Positions 18,445-29,224 are shown, counted from the first letter of the stretch. The stretch is DNA of 64,000 nt from Chlamydia trachomatis A/HAR-13 (GCF_000012125.1 NC_007429.1:62001-126000); one strand, 5' to 3'. The notes: generated by a model not told the origin, from the sequence alone. Translations and numbers: made by a program.

Positions 18445-19425
18445 ATGTCTTTTTTTCATACTAGAAAATATAAGCTTATCCTCAGAGGACTCTTGTGTTT
18501 AGCAGGCTGTTTCTTAATGAACAGCTGTTCCTCTAGTCGAGGAAATCAACCCGCTGATGAAAGCATCTATGTCTTGTCTATGAATCGCATGATTTGTGAT
18601 TGCGTGTCTCGCATAACTGGGGATCGAGTCAAGAATATTGTTCTGATTGATGGAGCGATTGATCCTCATTCATATGAGATGGTGAAGGGGGATGAAGACC
18701 GAATGGCTATGAGCCAGCTGATTTTTTGCAATGGTTTAGGTTTAGAGCATTCAGCTAGTTTACGTAAACATTTAGAGGGTAACCCAAAAGTCGTTGATTT
18801 AGGTCAACGTTTGCTTAACAAAAACTGTTTTGATCTTCTGAGTGAAGAAGGATTCCCTGACCCACATATTTGGACGGATATGAGAGTATGGGGTGCTGCT
18901 GTAAAAGAGATGGCTGCGGCATTAATTCAACAATTTCCTCAATATGAAGAAGATTTTCAAAAGAATGCGGATCAGATCTTATCAGAGATGGAGGAACTTG
19001 ATCGTTGGGCAGCGCGTTCTCTCTCTACGATTCCTGAAAAAAATCGCTATTTAGTCACAGGCCACAATGCGTTCAGTTACTTTACTCGTCGGTATCTATC
19101 CTCTGATGCGGAGAGAGTGTCTGGGGAATGGAGATCGCGTTGCATTTCTCCAGAAGGGTTGTCTCCTGAGGCTCAGATTAGTATCCGAGATATTATGCGT
19201 GTAGTGGAGTATATCTCTGCAAACGATGTAGAAGTTGTCTTTTTAGAGGATACCTTAAATCAAGATGCTTTGAGAAAGATTGTTTCTTGCTCTAAGAGCG
19301 GACAAAAGATTCGTCTCGCTAAGTCTCCTTTATATAGCGATAATGTCTGTGATAACTATTTTAGCACGTTCCAGCACAATGTTCGCACAATTACAGAAGA
19401 ATTGGGAGGGACTGTTCTTGAATAG
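18445..19425 (+). CDS. ytgA: Metal-binding periplasmic lipoprotein of the Ytg ABC transporter
   Basis: Cluster A-I (ZnuA/TroA-type) substrate-binding protein of 326 residues, reported to bind ferric iron in Chlamydia. Signal peptide ending in LAGCFLMNSC. Candidate metal ligands: His in DGAIDPHSYE, His in PDPHIWTD, His in VTGHNAFSYF and the acidic VVFLEDTLN. Start chosen at ATG 18445 (CTGGAGG seven bases upstream), because the frame open from 18373 adds a non-signal extension that overlaps the leader hairpins. First gene of ytgABCD. Confidence 0.93.
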   Translation: MSFFHTRKYKLILRGLLCLAGCFLMNSCSSSRGNQPADESIYVLSMNRMICDCVSRITGDRVKNIVLIDGAIDPHSYEMVKGDEDRMAMSQLIFCNGLGLEHSASLRKHLEGNPKVVDLGQRLLNKNCFDLLSEEGFPDPHIWTDMRVWGAAVKEMAAALIQQFPQYEEDFQKNADQILSEMEELDRWAARSLSTIPEKNRYLVTGHNAFSYFTRRYLSSDAERVSGEWRSRCISPEGLSPEAQISIRDIMRVVEYISANDVEVVFLEDTLNQDALRKIVSCSKSGQKIRLAKSPLYSDNVCDNYFSTFQHNVRTITEELGGTVLE

Positions 19426-20197
19426 AGATAATGCAATTGCTTGGTCTGTAGAGGATCTTTGTGTTAATTATGATCACTCAGACGTCTTATGTCACATTAC
19501 TTTTTCTCTGCCTGCAGGGGCAATGGCTGCTATTATTGGGCCGAATGGAGCTGGTAAAAGTACTTTGCTTAAAGCTTCTTTAGGACTGATTCGTGCTTCT
19601 TCTGGCCAAAGCTTGTTCTTTGGTCAGAGATTTTCCAAGGTACATCATAGAATAGCCTATATGCCTCAAAGAGCGAGTGTGGATTGGGATTTCCCAATGA
19701 CTGTTCTTGATCTCGTGTTGATGGGGTGTTACGGCTATAAAGGAATATGGAATCGTATTTCCACTGATGATCGTCAGGAGGCTATGTGTATTTTAGAGCG
19801 GGTTGGTTTGGAAGCTTTTGCAAATCGTCAAATAGGTAAGCTCTCTGGAGGACAACAACAGAGAGCTTTTTTAGCGCGGTCATTAATGCAAAAAGCAGAT
19901 TTGTATCTCATGGATGAGCTGTTCTCTGCGATCGATATGGCCTCTTATCAGATGGTTGTAGATGTTTTGCAAGAGCTTAAAAGCGAAGGGAAGACTATTG
20001 TGGTCATTCATCATGATTTGAGTAATGTCCGGAAGCTTTTTGATCATGTGATTTTATTAAATAAGCATCTTGTGTGCTCTGGAAGCGTAGAAGAATGCTT
20101 GACTAAAGAAGCCATTTTTCAGGCTTATGGGTGTGAACTTGAGCTTTTGGATTACACACTCAAATTGTCTAGAGGCAAGTACCAAGGATCGTGCTAG
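19418..20197 (+). CDS. ytgB: ATPase subunit of the Ytg metal ABC transporter
   Basis: ABC ATPase of 259 residues. Walker A GPNGAGKST, signature LSGGQQQR, Walker B DLYLMDELF and switch His in VVIHHD. The start is TTG 19418 with GGGAGGG upstream, overlapping the end of ytgA by eight bases; a frame open from 19280 would overlap ytgA by 146 bases and is rejected. It energises import of the metal delivered by YtgA through YtgC/YtgD. Confidence 0.93.
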   Translation: MNRDNAIAWSVEDLCVNYDHSDVLCHITFSLPAGAMAAIIGPNGAGKSTLLKASLGLIRASSGQSLFFGQRFSKVHHRIAYMPQRASVDWDFPMTVLDLVLMGCYGYKGIWNRISTDDRQEAMCILERVGLEAFANRQIGKLSGGQQQRAFLARSLMQKADLYLMDELFSAIDMASYQMVVDVLQELKSEGKTIVVIHHDLSNVRKLFDHVILLNKHLVCSGSVEECLTKEAIFQAYGCELELLDYTLKLSRGKYQGSC

Positions 20198-21553
20198 ATG
20201 CTGAGTTGTATATTTCAGGACACTATCTTTCTATCCAGTTTTTTGGCAGTTTCGCTGATTTGCATGACGACTGCCTTGTGGGGGACTATTCTTTTAGTTG
20301 AGAGACAGCCCTTATTAAGTGAGAGCCTTTCTCATGCTTGTTATCCAGGGCTTTTAATAGGTGCCCTTCTTTCTTATAAAGTTCCTGCATTTTCAGATTC
20401 TTTGTGGGTTATTATCTTTTTTGGTTGCCTAGCTTCTGTCTTGGGATGTTTAGGAATCTCATTTTTAGAAAAGAAATTAGCTATGCATAAAGATTCAGCT
20501 TTATGTTTAGTTTTGGTTTCATTTTTTGGCGTAGGGGTGATTCTTGTTAGTTACGTCAAAGATTGCTGTCCTCTTTTATACAACAAGATTAATGCATATT
20601 TGTACGGCCAAGCGGCGACTTTAGGGTATACAGAAGCCAAGCTTGCATTGATCATTTTTTGTTTATCAGCTGTAGTGTTGTGGTGGTGGTACAGACAAAT
20701 TTCTGTAGCTATTTTTGATAGAGAATTTGCGTATTCCTGTGGATTAAGAACGCGTACAGCAGAACTCGTTGTTCTCGTATTTATTTCGTTGGTCATAGTC
20801 AGTGGTGTGCGTTCTGTAGGAATTCTACTCATTTCTGCTATGTTCGTTGCCCCTCCTTTATCTGCCAGACAGCTTTCGGATAGATTAAGTACAATCTTAA
20901 TTCTATCGAGTATTTTTGGGGGTATTTGCGGGGCTTTAGGATGCTATTTTTCCGTAGCTTTCACTTGTCAGACTGTAGTGGAAGGGAAGCCTATATCGAT
21001 TATTCTTCCTACAGGACCGCTTGTTGTTTTCTTCGCGGGAGTGCTAGTTTTCTTATGTTTAATTTTTTCATGGAAAACAGGGTGGATCACTCGCTATTTC
21101 CGAAGAAAATGGTTCTTATTTTCTCGAGATGAAGAACATCTATTGAAAATCTTTTGGTATTTACGAGAACAAAATACCTATCAAGTAGGTATGAGAGATT
21201 TTGTTCGTTCTAGAAAGTACCAAGAGTATTTTGGTGATAAGGTATTTCCCAGATTTAGGATGTTTTTACTGTGTAAAAAGGGATTAGTCTCCTGTTCGGA
21301 ACATCAATGGTCTTTAACAGATAAAGGATTAGCTAGAGCTGCTAAATTAGTGCGTGCTCATCGACTTTGGGAATCTTATCTGGTGAGTCAGTTAGATTTT
21401 AATAAGAACGAAGTACATCATTTCGCGGAAGAAATGGAGCATGTTTTGACAGATGAATTAGATTCTACTCTGTCGCAGATGTTGCAAGATCCTGATTACG
21501 ATCCGCATCAGCGAGAGATTCCAAAACGAACAAGGAAGTCGGATGGTTGCTAG
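20198..21553 (+). CDS. ytgC: Metal ABC permease fused to DtxR-type repressor (YtgC-YtgR)
   Basis: Two-domain protein of 451 residues. Residues about 1-285 are an ABC-3 family permease with eight or so membrane helices ([20 protein letters not shown] is the typical N-terminal block). Residues about 300-451 match DtxR/IdeR regulators: a winged-helix region ([12 protein letters not shown]...RKYQEYFG), then [26 protein letters not shown] and [12 protein letters not shown], which carry the metal ligands. In C. trachomatis this C-terminal part (YtgR) is released and represses ytg and trp genes in an iron-dependent way. The ATG directly abuts the ytgB stop. Confidence 0.95.
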   Translation: MLSCIFQDTIFLSSFLAVSLICMTTALWGTILLVERQPLLSESLSHACYPGLLIGALLSYKVPAFSDSLWVIIFFGCLASVLGCLGISFLEKKLAMHKDSALCLVLVSFFGVGVILVSYVKDCCPLLYNKINAYLYGQAATLGYTEAKLALIIFCLSAVVLWWWYRQISVAIFDREFAYSCGLRTRTAELVVLVFISLVIVSGVRSVGILLISAMFVAPPLSARQLSDRLSTILILSSIFGGICGALGCYFSVAFTCQTVVEGKPISIILPTGPLVVFFAGVLVFLCLIFSWKTGWITRYFRRKWFLFSRDEEHLLKIFWYLREQNTYQVGMRDFVRSRKYQEYFGDKVFPRFRMFLLCKKGLVSCSEHQWSLTDKGLARAAKLVRAHRLWESYLVSQLDFNKNEVHHFAEEMEHVLTDELDSTLSQMLQDPDYDPHQREIPKRTRKSDGC

Positions 21554-22499
21554 TATTTCTCCGTACTACGGAGTATCATTTTTAGAGTTTTTTCTAGTCT
21601 TTTTTTCCCGGCTTTTTTCTGGGAAGCTGTTTTACGATCATTTGTATATCGATGACATTCAGGTGATCGTGTTCTTTGCAATAGCAGTTTCTTGTTCTGT
21701 AGTAGGGACTTTTTTAGTGCTTAAAAAGATGGCTATGTATGCGAATGTAGTTTCCCATACTATATTATTTGGGTTGGTCTGTGTCTGTTTATTTACTCAT
21801 CAGCTCATTCATTTATCTATGCAAGCATTGACTATCGCTGCAGTCTCAACAACTTTACTGACTGGAGCATCCATTCATTTTATTCGGAATGTATTTAAGG
21901 TAGCAGAAGAAGCAAGCACAGCTTTAGTCTTTTCTCTCTTGTTTTCAGCTAGTTTATTACTGCTTGTATTTTTGACTCGTAACGCGCATGTAGGGACCGA
22001 GCTTGTCATTGGTAATGCGGATGCTTTAGCTAAAACAGATATTCTCCCTATATTTTTAGTTTTATTAATTAACTTGGGTATTTCGTACTGCTTTTTCTCA
22101 AGTTTTGTTTGTGTATCTTTTGATACGATTTTTGCTTTTTCTTTAGGTATTCGAATCCGTCTTGTAGACTATCTCATTATGCTTTTGCTCTCAGCTTCTA
22201 TTGTTGGAGCTTTTAAAGCGGTTGGCGTGTTGATGTCTTTGGCTTTTCTACTCATTCCTGGGTTGATCGCAAAATTGATAGCCTCTTCTGTTCAAGAGAT
22301 GATGGTGTATTCCATGGTTTTTGGAGGTTTGGCAGCTTTGATTGCCCCGGCTCTTTCTAGATCCATTCTTTCGATTTACGGAATCGGTCTATCTACTTCA
22401 GGATTAGCTGTCGGTCTACTACTTGTGTTTTATGTAGTTATGTTAGTGTTCGTTTGTTCTAAAAGGGCTATTATGCTCCGTCAAAAACTTGATAAGTAA
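21543..22499 (+). CDS. ytgD: Second permease subunit of the Ytg metal ABC transporter
   Basis: ABC-3 family permease of 318 residues with about eight transmembrane segments; the conserved [19 protein letters not shown] and [19 protein letters not shown] blocks are present. It overlaps the 3' end of ytgC by 11 bases, indicating coupled translation. Unlike ytgC it carries no regulatory domain. Pairs with YtgC to form the channel. Confidence 0.92.
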   Translation: MVASISPYYGVSFLEFFLVFFSRLFSGKLFYDHLYIDDIQVIVFFAIAVSCSVVGTFLVLKKMAMYANVVSHTILFGLVCVCLFTHQLIHLSMQALTIAAVSTTLLTGASIHFIRNVFKVAEEASTALVFSLLFSASLLLLVFLTRNAHVGTELVIGNADALAKTDILPIFLVLLINLGISYCFFSSFVCVSFDTIFAFSLGIRIRLVDYLIMLLLSASIVGAFKAVGVLMSLAFLLIPGLIAKLIASSVQEMMVYSMVFGGLAALIAPALSRSILSIYGIGLSTSGLAVGLLLVFYVVMLVFVCSKRAIMLRQKLDK

Positions 22500-22525
22500 G
22501 GCAATGTAGAGAATACGAGGTTCTT

Positions 22526-23665
22526 TTGAAGCATTTAGCACTGATAGGGTCAACAGGGAGTATTGGTAGACAGGTTTTACAAGTAGTTCGTTCTATTCCC
22601 GATACTTTTATTATAGAAACTCTTGCTGCGTATGGACGGAATCAAGAAGCATTGATTTCTCAGATTAGAGAGTTTAATCCTCGCGTGGTAGCCGTTCGTG
22701 AAGAAACAACTTACAAGGAGCTCCGTAAGTTATTCCCTCATATTGAGATTCTTTTAGGAGAAGAGGGGTTAGTTTCTGTTGCTACAGAACCTTCTGTAAC
22801 AATGACCATTGTAGCTTCGTCTGGTATAGATGCTTTACCAGCAGTCATTGCAGCTATCCGACAGAAAAAGACAATAGCTTTGGCTAATAAAGAGTCGTTA
22901 GTGGCAGCTGGAGAGTTGGTTACCACTTTGGCTAGAGAGAATGGTGTGCAGATTCTTCCCATCGATAGTGAACATAACGCACTTTTCCAGTGCTTAGAAG
23001 GAAGAGACTCTTCTACCATTAAAAAATTATTGTTAACAGCTTCTGGAGGGCCGTTAAGGAATAAATCAAAAGAAGAATTACAAAAGGTCTCTTTACAAGA
23101 GGTCTTGCGACACCCTGTTTGGAATATGGGGCCCAAAATTACAGTAGATTCTTCTACCTTAGTAAATAAAGGCTTAGAAATTATAGAAGCTTTCTGGCTA
23201 TTTGGGCTGGAAGCTGTAGAGATAGAGGCGGTGATCCATCCTCAAAGTCTTGTTCATGGAATGGTGGAGTTTTGTGATGGAACGATCCTTTCTGTGATGA
23301 ATCCTCCCAGTATGCTATTTCCAATACAACATGTTTTGACTTTCCCAGAACGTAGCCCTGCAATAGGTCCAGGATTCGATTTTCTTTCAAATCGCACTCT
23401 AGAGTTTTTCCCGATAGATGAAGATAGATTCCCTAGTGTTCATCTAGCAAAGCGAGTGCTTCTTGAAAAGGGGTCTATGGGGTGTTTTTTCAATGGCGCC
23501 AATGAGGCTTTGGTTCATCGATTTTTAGCAGGCGAGATTTCTTGGCATCAAATAGTTCCTAAATTACAAGCTCTTGTGGATCAGCATCGCGTGCAATCCT
23601 GTTTATCCCTGGAAGAAATTCTATCGGTAGATGCTGAGGCCAGAGCTCGTGCTCAAGAGTGTTAA
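22526..23665 (+). CDS. dxr: 1-deoxy-D-xylulose 5-phosphate reductoisomerase
   Basis: Second enzyme of the MEP pathway (379 residues), NADPH- and metal-dependent, target of fosmidomycin in other bacteria. NADPH motif IGSTGSIGRQVL, ALANKESLVAAG, PIDSEHNALFQ with catalytic Asp/Glu/Ser, and TASGGPLR are all present. TTG start with ACGAGG five bases upstream. Begins 26 bases after ytgD; it may be read from the ytg operon or its own promoter. Confidence 0.96.
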   Translation: MKHLALIGSTGSIGRQVLQVVRSIPDTFIIETLAAYGRNQEALISQIREFNPRVVAVREETTYKELRKLFPHIEILLGEEGLVSVATEPSVTMTIVASSGIDALPAVIAAIRQKKTIALANKESLVAAGELVTTLARENGVQILPIDSEHNALFQCLEGRDSSTIKKLLLTASGGPLRNKSKEELQKVSLQEVLRHPVWNMGPKITVDSSTLVNKGLEIIEAFWLFGLEAVEIEAVIHPQSLVHGMVEFCDGTILSVMNPPSMLFPIQHVLTFPERSPAIGPGFDFLSNRTLEFFPIDEDRFPSVHLAKRVLLEKGSMGCFFNGANEALVHRFLAGEISWHQIVPKLQALVDQHRVQSCLSLEEILSVDAEARARAQEC

Positions 23666-23860
23666 CTATTTCTATGTTCGTGGGATGTCAGTTTTTTCGA
23701 TAGTGGTGCGGAAAAAAACGATTCGTGTAGTATAGGGACGGCTCTTTGTTTTGTTGAGCGTCTTATAGTATCTTAGGCTTGCTGATAGAGGCTTGTATAG
23801 CAGCTGTTTTAAGTAGAGTATAGTCTGGCTTAGAACAAAGATCATTCAGGTATATAGAGT

Positions 23861-25720
23861 ATGACAATAATATATTTTGTTCTTGCAGCCCTGGCTTTAG
23901 GTTTTCTGATTTTAATTCATGAACTTGGCCATTTATTAGCAGCAAAAGCTGTCGGAATGTCTGTAGAGAGTTTCAGTATAGGGTTTGGCCCAGCTCTTGT
24001 TCGAAAGAAAATGGGGAGCGTTGAGTACCGGATAGGAGCGATTCCTTTTGGGGGATATGTTCGTATCAAAGGTATGGATAGAAATGATAAAGACAATTCT
24101 GGAGACAAAGAGAAAACTGTTTACGATATCCCAGAAGGCTTTTTTAGTAAGTCGCCTTGGAAGCGGATTTTTGTTTTAGCCGCAGGCCCTTTAGCTAACC
24201 TACTTGTGGCTATATTTGTTTTCGGGATTCTCTATTTTTCTGGTGGTAGAACAAAATCATTTTCTGAATACACCAGCATTGTAGGTTGGGTGCACCCTTC
24301 TTTGGAGCAACAAGGCTTACATGCAGGGGATCAGATTTTCTTTTGTAATGGGCAGCCTTATTCTGGGCATAAAATGGCTTTTTCATCTTCTCTTCTTGAA
24401 AGAAAGTTATCGTTGCAAGGGCAGCATCCAGCCTACTTTTCTGAGTCCGAGGCTTTTTCATTAGAAGCACCGTTTAATCCTAATATGGAAGGAGTTCCTT
24501 GTTTAGGAGCCAGTTATCTGCTGTATCGAGGATCCGATCCTTTACCTGAAAAATCTCCTTTAGTAGACGCTGGATTGTCTGAAGGAGATCGTCTAGTATG
24601 GATGGATGGGTTGTTAGTCTTTTCTGGAGCGCAAGTTTCTCAAATGCTCAATGAAAAGCAATCCTTTTTGAGGGTTGAGCGTCAAGGGAAGGTGGTGTTT
24701 GTTCGTCAAGCTAGAGTCCTAGCGGGAGATTTAACTCTCACTCCGTATTTTAAAAACGAACTCATAGATTGTCAGTATGAAGCAGGTCTTAAAGGCAAAT
24801 GGGCTTCATTGTACACGCTCCCATATATTATTAATGGGGATGGTTTTGTTGAAAGTAAGGTCAAACTGCTCAACGATGAGCGGGTATCTTTGGACTATAA
24901 TCTAGAGTTAGGCGACAAAATCGTAGCCGTTGATGGAATCCCTGTCATGAGCAATGCGGATATTTTACGTCTTGTTCAAGATCATAGAGTGTCTTTGATA
25001 TTTCAAAGGATGTCTCCAGAGCAGCTGACTGTTTTAGAGCAGAAGGCTGCAGATCAGGCATTTATTAATTCCTATGATATGGACGATCTTCTACGTGTTG
25101 CAGAGTCTGTTGGAGAGGAACGTGAGGTATCCCGTTTAGGGGATTATCGTTTGGTAACACGGGTGCAGCCTAGACCTTGGGCACATATTTATTCTGAGGC
25201 GTTATTGGACAAACAGCGAGCTCTTGCATCCAAGTTCCGAGATGAACAAGAGAGACGTTATTATCTCGAAAGAATAGAAGCCGAAAAACAGCGGATTTCT
25301 TTAGGCATTCCCCTTAAGGATCTAGCCGTTCAGTACAATCCGGATCCCTGGGTATTGATGGAGGAATCCGTTTCAGACAGCTTAAAGACTGTGAAAGCCT
25401 TGGGGATGGGGCGGGTGAGCCCTCAATGGCTATCAGGACCTGTAGGAATTGTGCGTATTCTCCATACAGGATGGTCTGTAGGGATTCCTGAGGCTTTGGC
25501 TTGGATCGGGTTGATCAGTGTAAACCTAGCAGTGTTGAATCTACTTCCTATCCCTGTATTGGATGGCGGTTATATACTTTTGTGTTTATGGGAGATTCTT
25601 TCCAGACGTCGATTAAATATGCGGCTCGTTGAGAAAGCTCTTGTCCCGTTTATGATTCTATTGGTCCTATTTTTTGTATTCTTGACCCTCCAAGACCTTT
25701 CTAGAGTTTTCGTTGGGTGA
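23861..25720 (+). CDS. rseP: Site-2 intramembrane metalloprotease (RseP/YaeL)
   Basis: M50 protease of 619 residues. Zinc motif HELGH within [12 protein letters not shown] in the first helix, third ligand in [14 protein letters not shown] near the C-terminus, and two PDZ-like regions between. Longer than E. coli RseP (450), with an expanded central region of about 170 residues, as is usual in chlamydiae. Its substrate is unknown here. The last 54 bases overlap the antisense 3' end of the next gene. Confidence 0.93.
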   Translation: MTIIYFVLAALALGFLILIHELGHLLAAKAVGMSVESFSIGFGPALVRKKMGSVEYRIGAIPFGGYVRIKGMDRNDKDNSGDKEKTVYDIPEGFFSKSPWKRIFVLAAGPLANLLVAIFVFGILYFSGGRTKSFSEYTSIVGWVHPSLEQQGLHAGDQIFFCNGQPYSGHKMAFSSSLLERKLSLQGQHPAYFSESEAFSLEAPFNPNMEGVPCLGASYLLYRGSDPLPEKSPLVDAGLSEGDRLVWMDGLLVFSGAQVSQMLNEKQSFLRVERQGKVVFVRQARVLAGDLTLTPYFKNELIDCQYEAGLKGKWASLYTLPYIINGDGFVESKVKLLNDERVSLDYNLELGDKIVAVDGIPVMSNADILRLVQDHRVSLIFQRMSPEQLTVLEQKAADQAFINSYDMDDLLRVAESVGEEREVSRLGDYRLVTRVQPRPWAHIYSEALLDKQRALASKFRDEQERRYYLERIEAEKQRISLGIPLKDLAVQYNPDPWVLMEESVSDSLKTVKALGMGRVSPQWLSGPVGIVRILHTGWSVGIPEALAWIGLISVNLAVLNLLPIPVLDGGYILLCLWEILSRRRLNMRLVEKALVPFMILLVLFFVFLTLQDLSRVFVG

Positions 25721-26644
25721 TGTTCTACTTTTTGGGAACCCGTAAAGGCTATAGGGGTGAGCTCCTAAGCAGTGAATAACGTAGATATCTTTACTCTTTT
25801 CTTTATTCACGTCGGCTTTAGGAGATTGTTGTATGCTCGCCTCTATCTCTTCTGGGACTTGGGTAAGAGCAGAGCTTTTACTTCCGTTTCTTAGGAACTC
25901 CCTCATTAAGAATAGGGAGGTTTTGTTCGTAATGATGTATGTGTGATTCGCATCAATGATGTAGTTTTGGTGTGGAGTATCTAATCTCGTTTCTGTTACA
26001 CAGACCTTGCCATCATTATCTTCTTCTAATTGAAACAGTAGAAACTTACTTTTCTTAGTTCCACTTAATACGAGAACATCAACAGAAGAAGGCATTTTTG
26101 CAACGTTCAACATATGCTCAGGGCTATATGTAAGAAGCTGCATACCAAGCTTTCTGCCAAAGACAAATTGCACTAAAGAGCTTCGGCTATAGCGTCTTGC
26201 TAATGTAGACCCTGCATTAGGAGGCGCCATAAGGACCGCTTTGCCTTTTTTAGCTTCTTCAGGACAATCGGGATGAGCTAATGCTACACGAACAATAACT
26301 CCTCCTACGGAATGCGTAACGAAATTAATCGGTATGCCAGGTTTCAGTTCTGCAATCTTATTGAGTAATCGAACAAGATGTTCAGCATGTTTTTCTAATG
26401 TAAATTTTCGGGTTTCATAGTTCCAAATGAAAACATCATAGTTTTCTTTTTCCAGAACCCGGCCAATAGGTTTTAGCGAACCATAGGATCTTAGAAACGC
26501 GTGAACGCATACAACAGATTCCTTTTCTTCGCGTATCGAGTTCACCCCAGCAACCCCTGATGTCAATGTTTGAATCACAGAGGGATCAGCTAATAGGGAA
26601 GTTCCCATTAATAGAAAGAGTATAGTTAATAAAAAATTCTTCAT
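25667..26644 (-). CDS. Secreted alpha/beta-hydrolase, lipase-like (CT073-like)
   Basis: 325-residue protein with a cleavable signal peptide ([19 protein letters not shown]). Alpha/beta-hydrolase features: [12 protein letters not shown] as the oxyanion region, nucleophile elbow THSVGG (Ser near residue 113), and MAPPNAGST following it, a pattern shared with bacterial triacylglycerol lipases and PGAP1-like esterases. The catalytic Asp and His cannot be fixed with certainty. Substrate unknown; a lipid or thioester in the periplasm or host is possible. Its 3' end overlaps rseP by 54 bases on the opposite strand. Confidence 0.8.
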   Translation of the reverse strand: MKNFLLTILFLLMGTSLLADPSVIQTLTSGVAGVNSIREEKESVVCVHAFLRSYGSLKPIGRVLEKENYDVFIWNYETRKFTLEKHAEHLVRLLNKIAELKPGIPINFVTHSVGGVIVRVALAHPDCPEEAKKGKAVLMAPPNAGSTLARRYSRSSLVQFVFGRKLGMQLLTYSPEHMLNVAKMPSSVDVLVLSGTKKSKFLLFQLEEDNDGKVCVTETRLDTPHQNYIIDANHTYIITNKTSLFLMREFLRNGSKSSALTQVPEEIEASIQQSPKADVNKEKSKDIYVIHCLGAHPYSLYGFPKSRTSPNENSRKVLEGQEYKK

Positions 26645-26744
26645 TTCGCAATACCGATTAATATTATTTTAAATAAGTTTGTTTTATTAAAAACAGGTGT
26701 TTATTTACTTAGTTTGTTTATGTGATCTAAACATCTTTTTATCA

Positions 26745-26782
26745 ATAAAATAAAACAACAAAGTTTGTTTCAATTAACAAAC
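26745..26782 (-). terminator. Terminator after recF
   Basis: GTTTGTT (26763-26769) pairs with AACAAAC (26776-26782). On the minus strand it is followed by a T-rich tail, TTTGTTGTTTTATTTT. Confidence 0.6.
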
Positions 26783-26801
26783 AGTTTTTGCGAAGGAGAA
26801 A

Positions 26802-27899
26802 TTATAGAGATTGAGGAGCTACAAGGGATACTTGAGCTTGTGTCACATGAAAAATGCAGGATGTTGTGCTGCGGTGATCTGGACAAATAGTAGAAGTTGT
26901 AACCACTTGCCCTAAAGAGTTTGAGAGTTGCAGAAGCTGATCTAAACGCTGTTGATCTAGACAAGCATGGATGTCATCCATGCACAGAATAGGATGGATA
27001 CAAAACTCTTCTTGAAGATACACGCATTCAGCAAATCGAAGAACGGCTAAAAGCGAATGTTTTTGGCCTTCGCTGGAAAATTTAGCGACAGGAAGATCAT
27101 TGATAGTTAGAAGGAGTTCGTCCCGATGGGGCCCTACCATAGTATAGCCAAGATCGAGGTCCTTAGTATTTGCTATGCGAAGTTGTTCGTAGTAATTACT
27201 CGCTATGTCATTGAGGGTAGGGGATTCCTCTGTAATGAGAGAACTCTCATAACGAAGAGATAGAGTCTCTTTTAACGTATTATCCCAAAGAGTTTGAAAG
27301 ATCGTATTTAGCTTTTTAGTACATTCATTGCGTAAGAAGGCTACCAGACTACCATAAGCAATCAATGGGGAATTCCATGCAGAAATAGCTTTCTGATTCT
27401 GAGCTTTAATAGAAGCGTTACGCTGGTCTAAAGCTTTGTGGTAGAGAGAAATATGCTCGGTGTATTTATCTGAAGCTTGTGCTAGTAAGAGGTCTAAAAA
27501 ACGACGACGTTCTGAAGGGGAGCCTTCAATAATTGCTATGTCTTTGATGGAAAACAAAATAACAGGAAATAACCCTACTAGCTCAGAGAGTTTCGTAATA
27601 GGAGCTCCGTCAAACAGGATCTTCTTCCCTTTTTTATCCACTTGAATAGAAAGAGTATGAAAAACCTCTTTATGCGAGAACACAGCTTCTATAAAAAAGT
27701 GGGATGCTCCAAAACGTATGGCATCGGTCAGTCGACTAGTTCGAAAAGACCTACCTAGTGATAGAATGTACAGAGCCTCAAGAAGATTCGTCTTTCCTTG
27801 TGCATTAAGACCGAAGATGGAATTCATCTCCGGTCCTAATTCTAAACGAAGATCTGTATAATTTCTGAAATCCTTAAGAAATAAAGAAAGAACTCGCAT
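26802..27899 (-). CDS. recF: DNA replication/repair protein RecF
   Basis: SMC-like ATPase of 365 residues for recombinational repair at gaps and stalled forks. Walker A GLNAQGKTN, QGNxR-like segment near SEGQKHSLLAVLRFAE (signature), and Walker B ILCMDDIHACLD. The ATG overlaps the dnaN stop by one base (TAATG), so it is translationally coupled to dnaN. Confidence 0.95.
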   Translation of the reverse strand: MRVLSLFLKDFRNYTDLRLELGPEMNSIFGLNAQGKTNLLEALYILSLGRSFRTSRLTDAIRFGASHFFIEAVFSHKEVFHTLSIQVDKKGKKILFDGAPITKLSELVGLFPVILFSIKDIAIIEGSPSERRRFLDLLLAQASDKYTEHISLYHKALDQRNASIKAQNQKAISAWNSPLIAYGSLVAFLRNECTKKLNTIFQTLWDNTLKETLSLRYESSLITEESPTLNDIASNYYEQLRIANTKDLDLGYTMVGPHRDELLLTINDLPVAKFSSEGQKHSLLAVLRFAECVYLQEEFCIHPILCMDDIHACLDQQRLDQLLQLSNSLGQVVTTSTICPDHRSTTSCIFHVTQAQVSLVAPQSL

Positions 27900-28999
27900 T
27901 AATCGTCATGTAATCTCATAGGCATGATGACAAACAAGCTGCGAGTGGAGTCTGTAATGATTCCTGGATTGTAAGAATCTGAGATACCTAATTGAACAAG
28001 TTCATCACGGCTGTGTTTCAGGATGTCTAAGAAGAAGAAAGGATTAAAGGCTATTTCTAGGGTTTCACCAGTATAATTGACAGCCATACTTACCTTGCCT
28101 TCTCCTACTTTTGTGCAGTTGGCTGTAAGAGTTAGTTCTCCAGGTGAGAAGCTAAATTTGACAGAATGCGAAGACTCATTAGTGAAAAGGGCCACTTGTT
28201 TGAGAAGGGAGATCAGTTCTTCACGATGTAGATCTAATTGTACACTGCTATGAGTGGAGATCACAGGGGAAAAGTCCGGGAATTCACCAGAAAGGAGTTT
28301 GGTTACTAATAGTGTATTTCCACATTCGACAGCGATTTTAGTTTGATCTAAGAAAATAGTGGATTGAACATCTTCCGAAGACATGCGAATAATTTCTTCG
28401 ACGGCTTTGATAGGGATGATATAGTCTCCTGAAAAACTAGGATCTAAAGAAATCTCTGTATCGATCTTAGCTAACCGTTTCCCATCAGTTCCCACGACTG
28501 TCATAGTTCCATTCGCAATAGAAAGTAAAACGCCAGTGAGTACATAGCGACTCTCTTCTCTGGATACAGCAAAAGAGGTTCTTTGGAACATGTCTTTTAA
28601 TCGCTCAGAATCCAGAGTGAAACGCAGAGCATTTTGCATATCAGGAAGCATAGGGAAATCTTCTTTCCCCATACTTAACAGGCGAAAACAGGAAGAACCC
28701 GACGTGATTGTCGCCATTTCTCCAGAATGAGCTGCTACTTCAATATTTGCCTCTGTTAACTCACGAATGAGTTGGAAGAATCTTCGAGAAGGGATGGTAA
28801 CAGATCCAGACTCATAGACCTTTGCTTTAACAACACAACGAGTGCTGACCGTCAGGTCTGTAGCCGTGAAAACCAACTCGTCGTTACAGCTTTCAATGAG
28901 TACATGAGTCAATACTGGAATTGGCGTGCTTTGTGGAACGACATTCTGAACTTTTTTAATTAGATTTCCTAATTCATTGCGGGAGATAACGAATTTCAT
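27899..28999 (-). CDS. dnaN: DNA polymerase III beta sliding clamp
   Basis: 366-residue clamp with the three-fold repeated fold; starts at ATG 28999 (MKFVISRNELGNLI) with AGGAAA upstream. The frame is open to 29185, but the extra 62 residues lack clamp similarity and a ribosome site. C-terminal SLFVIMPMRL is the conserved end that forms part of the clamp-binding pocket. Followed by recF as in many bacteria; dnaA is not adjacent. Confidence 0.97.
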   Translation of the reverse strand: MKFVISRNELGNLIKKVQNVVPQSTPIPVLTHVLIESCNDELVFTATDLTVSTRCVVKAKVYESGSVTIPSRRFFQLIRELTEANIEVAAHSGEMATITSGSSCFRLLSMGKEDFPMLPDMQNALRFTLDSERLKDMFQRTSFAVSREESRYVLTGVLLSIANGTMTVVGTDGKRLAKIDTEISLDPSFSGDYIIPIKAVEEIIRMSSEDVQSTIFLDQTKIAVECGNTLLVTKLLSGEFPDFSPVISTHSSVQLDLHREELISLLKQVALFTNESSHSVKFSFSPGELTLTANCTKVGEGKVSMAVNYTGETLEIAFNPFFFLDILKHSRDELVQLGISDSYNPGIITDSTRSLFVIMPMRLHDD

Positions 29000-29224
29000 T
29001 ATTTTCCTGTAATCATGTAAGTCTGTTTGGAATGAATAACCATGTTTTGTGACATGGAAGCAAGTAAGTCGTCTCTCGGGGCTAGCTTTAGTAAAAAATA
29101 TATTGACAAAAGACGGATTTGAAAAAGCCCCATGAAGGCGGAAATTCACATGGTACTTGCTGATTAGGATTATTATCAATGACAAAGGAAGAATCCTTTT
29201 AAGGAGAGAGGGGCATACGGTTCT

